The position numbers and the translations under genes are program-made. The notes beneath the pieces are model-generated. The model made no database searches, was not told the DNA's origin, and saw only the letters and a program-made list of their open reading frames with translations. From Planctomycetota bacterium (GTDB lineage: Bacteria > Planctomycetota > Planctomycetia > Pirellulales > Pirellulaceae), in contig CAUJKE010000364.1 of assembly GCA_963205385.1 (NCBI GenBank), positions 1 to 38,968 on the forward strand: 38,968 nt of DNA, written 5' to 3'. Shown here in pieces: positions 34,641 to 38,968 of this stretch (positions are counted from its first letter, which is position 1; the number at the start of each line of letters is the position of its first letter).

Positions 34641-36022
34641 GATAAATCCTCCAACGATCCGGCGCTTGGCGGGAGGGCGTCCGACTCGCGCGACGGCGTG
34701 CCTGAAAGCATGTCCGTCCAGCGGCGCTCGAGCGAGTCACACCAGGTAAACAATCGCAGACAGGGGGTCGCGATATAATCCTTCAGAAACGCATCGAAAT
34801 AGCCGCGTTCAATGGCCAGGCGGTAGAGCCACGATTTGAGCCCCGGCGTGAGCAATTGTCCCACGGTGTCGCGCGCCACCGGACGCACGCCCATCGCATT
34901 TTCGAGCGTGCGGTAGTCGTGTAAGACCGACGACGCCCGCAGGAACTGCAGCGTTCGCAGGCAGGCGTGGCCAATGATGTGAATGAGCGGCAGATAGCGC
35001 AGGCCCAGACCGATTTCCGCCACAATCAGTCCCACCTGGGTGAGCGAAGCATAGGAGAGCGCGGATTTGATATCCGTTTGGGCGCGACAACTGAGGGCGG
35101 CGACAATGGCCGTTAGCAATCCGAGCACCACGACCGCGGCCGAAAGCCACACCGAAACATCCAAGAGCGGGCTAACGCGCAAGAGCAAGAACGCGCCCAA
35201 ATGCACAGACAACGCCCCGTAGTAAATGGCGCTGGAAGGAGTCGGCCCTTCCATGGCCCGCGGCAACCATCCTGAGAAGGGCACGAGCGCCGATTTGCCG
35301 GCGACGGCCACAAGCAATAGCAGCCCGACCACGAGCGCTTGGGTGTGGGTGACGTTGGCATGTCCCGCCGGCCACGGTCCCGCGCCGAGGAGTCCCGCGA
35401 AGTCCCCTTCCCCGCGCAAGTGATGCATGGCGACAGCGGCAATTAAGAGCGCGGCATCGGAGATTCGATACACCGTCCAGACGTGCAAGCCATTACGGAC
35501 CGGCGATGCGCGCTCTTGAAAAAAAGCGACCAGCAGCGCGCTGGAGACGCCGACGAGTTCCCAGCCGGCGAACAACGTTTCAATCGTGCCGGCTAGCGAG
35601 GTCATCACCATGCCCAAGAGGAACAAGGAGAAGCAAAAGAAGAAGCGATTGAAGCCAGGTTCGCGGTGCAGGTAGTTGGTGGTAAAGGCGCCAATCACCC
35701 CGCACAACGCAAAGGACAACAGCATGAACGGAATGCTCAGCGGGTCGAAGATGAACTTCAGCGAGAAATGGAAGTGCGGAATTTCGACCCAGTGCCCGAG
35801 TTCGAGCGGAACGTATCGCGTTCCTTCCGTCAGCATCCAGGCGAGCATGCCGAGCCCCGCCAGGAGCCCGACAACGCAGGTGAGTTGCACCAGGCGGCTA
35901 ATGAGCGACTCGCCCAGTTGATAGCCGACGAGCGATGCCAGCCCGAGCAACAGCACGAGGCTAAAAGGCATGACGAGCAGGATTAAACCAAACAGGCCTG
36001 GGCCGTGCAGGATCTCAGGCAT
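34637..36022 (-). CDS. dabB: DabB: NuoL-like cation channel subunit of the DAC bicarbonate-accumulating complex
   Basis: This 461-residue membrane protein belongs to the NuoL/MrpA branch (also called MpsA). It has the antiporter Glu (E155 in [18 protein letters not shown]) and the TM7 Lys (K243 in [20 protein letters not shown]), both needed for ion coupling in the family, followed by [20 protein letters not shown], a DabB-type segment. The C terminus ([19 protein letters not shown]...) is typical of DabB. It is somewhat shorter than many DabB proteins (about 500-550). The start 36022 lies inside the dabA 3' end (8-bp overlap). It energises DabA by letting cations flow in. Confidence 0.93.
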   Translation of the reverse strand: MPEILHGPGLFGLILLVMPFSLVLLLGLASLVGYQLGESLISRLVQLTCVVGLLAGLGMLAWMLTEGTRYVPLELGHWVEIPHFHFSLKFIFDPLSIPFMLLSFALCGVIGAFTTNYLHREPGFNRFFFCFSLFLLGMVMTSLAGTIETLFAGWELVGVSSALLVAFFQERASPVRNGLHVWTVYRISDAALLIAAVAMHHLRGEGDFAGLLGAGPWPAGHANVTHTQALVVGLLLLVAVAGKSALVPFSGWLPRAMEGPTPSSAIYYGALSVHLGAFLLLRVSPLLDVSVWLSAAVVVLGLLTAIVAALSCRAQTDIKSALSYASLTQVGLIVAEIGLGLRYLPLIHIIGHACLRTLQFLRASSVLHDYRTLENAMGVRPVARDTVGQLLTPGLKSWLYRLAIERGYFDAFLKDYIATPCLRLFTWCDSLERRWTDMLSGTPSRESDALPPSAGSLEDLS

Positions 36023-38968
36023 GATGCGCGTGTCCGTTGTAGGAATGAGTGGGAGTGGCAGGCGGGGCGTCGATGGCCGCGAAGCCGAGATGATCGCGCC
36101 AACCGCGATACCACTCGGTCGATGACTTCGCGTGCGGCAACTCGTGCGACTGGGGTTGATAAACCTCAAACTTGCCGTCGCGGAGCAGGTGGATGGTAGT
36201 GCCGTTCGGATCGAGGGTGGCCAACTGCACCCAGTCGTGGCGGCAGAGTTGCGCAATTCCCGGATTGCGATCCATGATTTGATTCATCGCCTCCGGCGTC
36301 GTCTCGATGATGAACAGCAAGCGGATCGGTTCGTGAATTTCCACCATTTGCCAGGGGAGACCCGTGCGCAAGTCGCTGGCCGCGCCATCCATAACGCCAA
36401 GCATGGCAGCGACGTTGTGCGGCAACTTGGTGCTGCAACCCCAACCGATCGGATCGACGTAGGAAAAATAATACTCCAGGCTAATGCCGGCGCAGACGGG
36501 AACCGCGGCTTGCAGGATGCGCGTCAAGATGGCGTGGTCAGGCGTGTCGCCTTCGGGATCGTAGGAGTTGAGGAACGCGCGGCGGTCCATGAACAAGCCG
36601 CGCGTGCGTTCACGTCGCCCAACGATGCAGAGGGCATTGGTGGCATGGCCGCACTCAGGGCGAGTCTGCGAGAGGTCTTCGGACCGCGCCTCGACATGCC
36701 GCAGCGCCGCGGGAAACGACATGTTCAGCGGGGCGGAGACGAACCGCCGGCAACGCTCGTGGGCGTTGCGCTCACAAGCTTCCAGCACCTGCGCGCGCGC
36801 CGTCGAAAATTCATCCTGATGGGTCTTGGGGAGGCGTTCCAAGTCGTAGTACACGACGCTATCGTCGCAGGTATTGTGATAGCCGCCGACGAAGACGGTG
36901 TCGCCGGGAATGGTCAATCCACGTTCCGCCAATATCTGGCGGATGCGGGGATCGTTGAGCATCTGAGCAGCCGCCCGCGCGTTGGGGCCACCTGCGGCGC
37001 CACTGCAGGCTCCGCAGTTGTAGGCCGAGTTGTGAGGATTGTTGAGGCTTTGCGAACCGTGGCCGATAATCAACACCAGCCGCGCGAAGCAGTGCGTCAG
37101 TCCCAAGTCCCGCAAGATGCGCTCGCCGATATTCGCCATCTCATCGACCGTGTAGCCGATGTGTCCGTTATCGGGGCCTGCCTCTGGTTCGCTCCGTTCC
37201 AACTGCAACTGCGTGACTGTAGGAGGTTGCACGAATTCGGTAGCGGAACGGCGGATGCGGGCGGTCAGACGCGGAAAGAGCACTCGGGCCACGAGCGGAA
37301 TGGTCGCCAGCGCGCCCAAAACGGTCACAATCGCACCGCCAATGAACGAGCGGCTGCCGACGTGAATCTGGTGCGATGCTTTGCCGAGCGCCCGGCGAGC
37401 TTTCGCACGCCGCTTGTTGGCTTCATCGAGACTGAACGCGACATCCTCTTGCACCCAGTGTTGCGGGCGAATGACGACGGGGCACAACGGGAGATAGTTG
37501 GCGTCTGCGGCGCCGCGATAATACATCGCAACCGCATAGAAACCGGCCACCGAAAATGTTTCCACGCGCGGCGCCACCTCCTCCAAGTGGCGGCGAAACG
37601 ATTCCTCGCGGTCATCGATGCAAGTCATGAGTTGAAACGATGGCCTGTCGACGCGCGGCTGGCGCTTCTGGGCGTGAATCGCCAAGGCGTCGAGTGTTTG
37701 CGTGCGATAACGCCGTTCGTAGGCTTCCTGAAAAATCTGCCGCCGGAGCATGCTCGAGAAGTCTTCCACTTCCCCCACCAGTTCCGCCCACTCAGCCTTG
37801 GAGAGCCGAAACAAATCGACCGGAAGCCAGCCGCGCAATTGTGCTAATTGATATAAGACAAAGGCCCGTTGATCGACGTTGAGCGGTTCGTGCTTGGGAA
37901 CCTTCGCTTGGGCGGCCGTTCGCAACTCGCTCAGCGAAGCGCGATAGTTAAACGACGTGCGGGCGACGTGCGCCAGCGCGAGGCGCTCGAGCAGCAAATG
38001 GACCGCCAGGAATTCGATCAGGCTGCCTGGCAGCACCGGATACGCGGCGCGATCGGTGCGAATCTCCATCTGGTGAATCATGCCTGCCCAACCACGCAGC
38101 GCCAGCAGCGTCGACGTGATGAATGACGCGCGTTCGTCGCTCTGAACACCTAACTGCGTCAACGATTCGGCGATGACTTCAAGCGCGGTCAGTTGTTGCG
38201 ACTCGATGCGGTCCAGTTCGGATTTCAGACCAGCTAACCAGGCGTTCGGCGGCCCGGCCGCTTGACGATAGAGAGCGGAGAATGCCGCGAATAGCCCCTG
38301 CTCACGCGCAGGCAGTTGCCAATGCGACAAGCCTTGATCGAGAAAGGCCGAGCAAAAGCGAATCAACACGTCGTGGACGAGGAGGTCGCTGTCGGCTCCG
38401 CAGGCTTCCAGTAACCAATCGCGATGCCGCACCCAAGTCGAGGCAGGCGCCGCGGGAGCACGCGTGCCATGCACGCCTTCGCGACATGCTCGCCACAGCG
38501 CTTGCAGCGTGAATTCTTCCCAGATCGCTTCGTTCCAATGTTCGATCGATTTGCGGCCGAAGTGGTCGAAGAGCCCCTCAAGCGCGTCGTGAACGCGGCG
38601 TTCAAACGTGTTGCGCTCGTGATGTGTCGAGTTACCTCCCCCTTTTAGATCACGCATGACCCAATGCCGCGTTTGCTCAATCGTCCGTTGCCGCACCGCC
38701 GACGGAACATCTGCTGAAAATCGCCGCAAGGCATCCGTCTCGGCGACAAACCATCGCAGTTCGTGCGCCGGCGCAATGCGCAGCCCATGCTCCAAAATCG
38801 TCAGGCGGAGTTCCAACCGCGTGCCAAAAGACAGGATCGCGTCGTCGGCGCGCGCGCCGAGATCGTCACGCAGCGCGGCTTCCAGATCGCAGGGCAGAAT
38901 TCGCTGGTGTTGGAGAAGCTCGCGGAATCGTGCTTCGCTCAGGTAGGGTTGGCAGCCAAAGACTTTCG
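36015..38968 (-). CDS. dabA: DabA (DUF2309/UPF0753), 5' end outside window
   Basis: This is the catalytic/accumulating subunit of the DAC (DABs Accumulate Bicarbonate) system, also called MpsB. It is thought to hydrate CO2 in a carbonic-anhydrase-like site coupled to the DabB ion flux. At least 983 residues are seen; the frame is open to the window edge, starting with [20 protein letters not shown], so the TTG at 38816 is internal. The predicted zinc/active-site residues are intact: Cys and Asp in [16 protein letters not shown] (codons 37611-37622), His in IIGHGSQSL (37059-37061) and Cys 15 residues later in [11 protein letters not shown] (37014-37016). The spacing matches the Cys-x-Asp and His-x14-Cys of characterised DabA. 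It is the first visible gene of the operon; its promoter is outside. Confidence 0.95.
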   Translation of the reverse strand, partial: KVFGCQPYLSEARFRELLQHQRILPCDLEAALRDDLGARADDAILSFGTRLELRLTILEHGLRIAPAHELRWFVAETDALRRFSADVPSAVRQRTIEQTRHWVMRDLKGGGNSTHHERNTFERRVHDALEGLFDHFGRKSIEHWNEAIWEEFTLQALWRACREGVHGTRAPAAPASTWVRHRDWLLEACGADSDLLVHDVLIRFCSAFLDQGLSHWQLPAREQGLFAAFSALYRQAAGPPNAWLAGLKSELDRIESQQLTALEVIAESLTQLGVQSDERASFITSTLLALRGWAGMIHQMEIRTDRAAYPVLPGSLIEFLAVHLLLERLALAHVARTSFNYRASLSELRTAAQAKVPKHEPLNVDQRAFVLYQLAQLRGWLPVDLFRLSKAEWAELVGEVEDFSSMLRRQIFQEAYERRYRTQTLDALAIHAQKRQPRVDRPSFQLMTCIDDREESFRRHLEEVAPRVETFSVAGFYAVAMYYRGAADANYLPLCPVVIRPQHWVQEDVAFSLDEANKRRAKARRALGKASHQIHVGSRSFIGGAIVTVLGALATIPLVARVLFPRLTARIRRSATEFVQPPTVTQLQLERSEPEAGPDNGHIGYTVDEMANIGERILRDLGLTHCFARLVLIIGHGSQSLNNPHNSAYNCGACSGAAGGPNARAAAQMLNDPRIRQILAERGLTIPGDTVFVGGYHNTCDDSVVYYDLERLPKTHQDEFSTARAQVLEACERNAHERCRRFVSAPLNMSFPAALRHVEARSEDLSQTRPECGHATNALCIVGRRERTRGLFMDRRAFLNSYDPEGDTPDHAILTRILQAAVPVCAGISLEYYFSYVDPIGWGCSTKLPHNVAAMLGVMDGAASDLRTGLPWQMVEIHEPIRLLFIIETTPEAMNQIMDRNPGIAQLCRHDWVQLATLDPNGTTIHLLRDGKFEVYQPQSHELPHAKSSTEWYRGWRDHLGFAAIDAPPATPTHSYNGHAHHA

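Noticed and set aside
36132..37847. 571-codon open frame on the plus strand
   Set aside because: It is fully antisense to dabA, shows no family resemblance and its composition (Arg/His-rich) is typical of the complement of a GC-rich gene.

Overview
The window looks like chromosomal DNA from a planctomycete (Planctomycetota, probably Pirellulales-like), moderately GC-rich. The evidence is the gene content: two sulfatases, a DUF1080 3-keto-disaccharide-hydrolase-like protein, Tat-exported Gfo/Idh/MocA and DUF3500 proteins, secreted HEAT and kelch-like proteins, a lid-less Hsp70, and the planctomycete-style 'F-S-x-x-x-L' membrane motif. The taxonomic call is an inference from these families; no rRNA is present. 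Gene orientation alternates often and most transcription units hold one to three genes. No insertion sequence, phage, integrase or CRISPR array is visible.

Layout. 1-2.7 kb: 3' part of a sulfatase (+), then (-) a small membrane protein downstream of a secreted DUF1080 protein. 2.9-5.6 kb: YceH/DUF480 protein (-) divergent from a DJ-1/PfpI protein (+), then a hemerythrin-like protein and a universal stress protein (-). 5.6-6.5 kb: gene-poor spacer with one doubtful 49-residue membrane ORF. 6.5-10.1 kb: Hsp70 and a four-module REC-GGDEF-CBS-CBS protein (+). 10.2-13.9 kb: pgi followed by a secreted alpha/beta hydrolase (-). 14.1-17.4 kb: rhomboid protease (+), sulfatase and DUF3500 protein (-). 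17.9 kb: tRNA-Val(CAC) (-). 18.5-22.0 kb: Gfo/Idh/MocA oxidoreductase and HEAT-repeat protein (+). 22.3-31.2 kb: a long minus-strand run; in transcription order it is rnk-like, glgX-like, then yhiI-rbbA-yhhJ-like exporter genes, then a kelch-like secreted protein. 31.5-33.2 kb: GntP-family permease with an inserted domain (+). 33.2-39.0 kb: a three-gene overlapping operon (-), dabA (cut by the window edge), dabB and an extra NuoM/MrpD-like subunit.

The most interesting system is this last operon. DabA/DabB form the DAC inorganic-carbon (bicarbonate) accumulation complex. Here DabA keeps the predicted zinc/active-site Cys-x-Asp, His and Cys, and DabB keeps the antiporter Glu and Lys. A third antiporter-like subunit is translationally coupled to dabB (GTGA overlap), but appears to lack the TM5 Glu and has Arg where the TM7 Lys is expected. 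This suggests a two-membrane-subunit DAC, a variant of the two-gene form.

A second theme is the spacers. Nearly every intergenic gap carries its own short, often perfect palindrome (6.06, 8.2, 10.15, 14.76, 16.35, 18.16, 19.77, 22.03 and 22.1 kb). Some are probably terminators; the long one at 22.1 kb looks more like a member of a dispersed repeat family.
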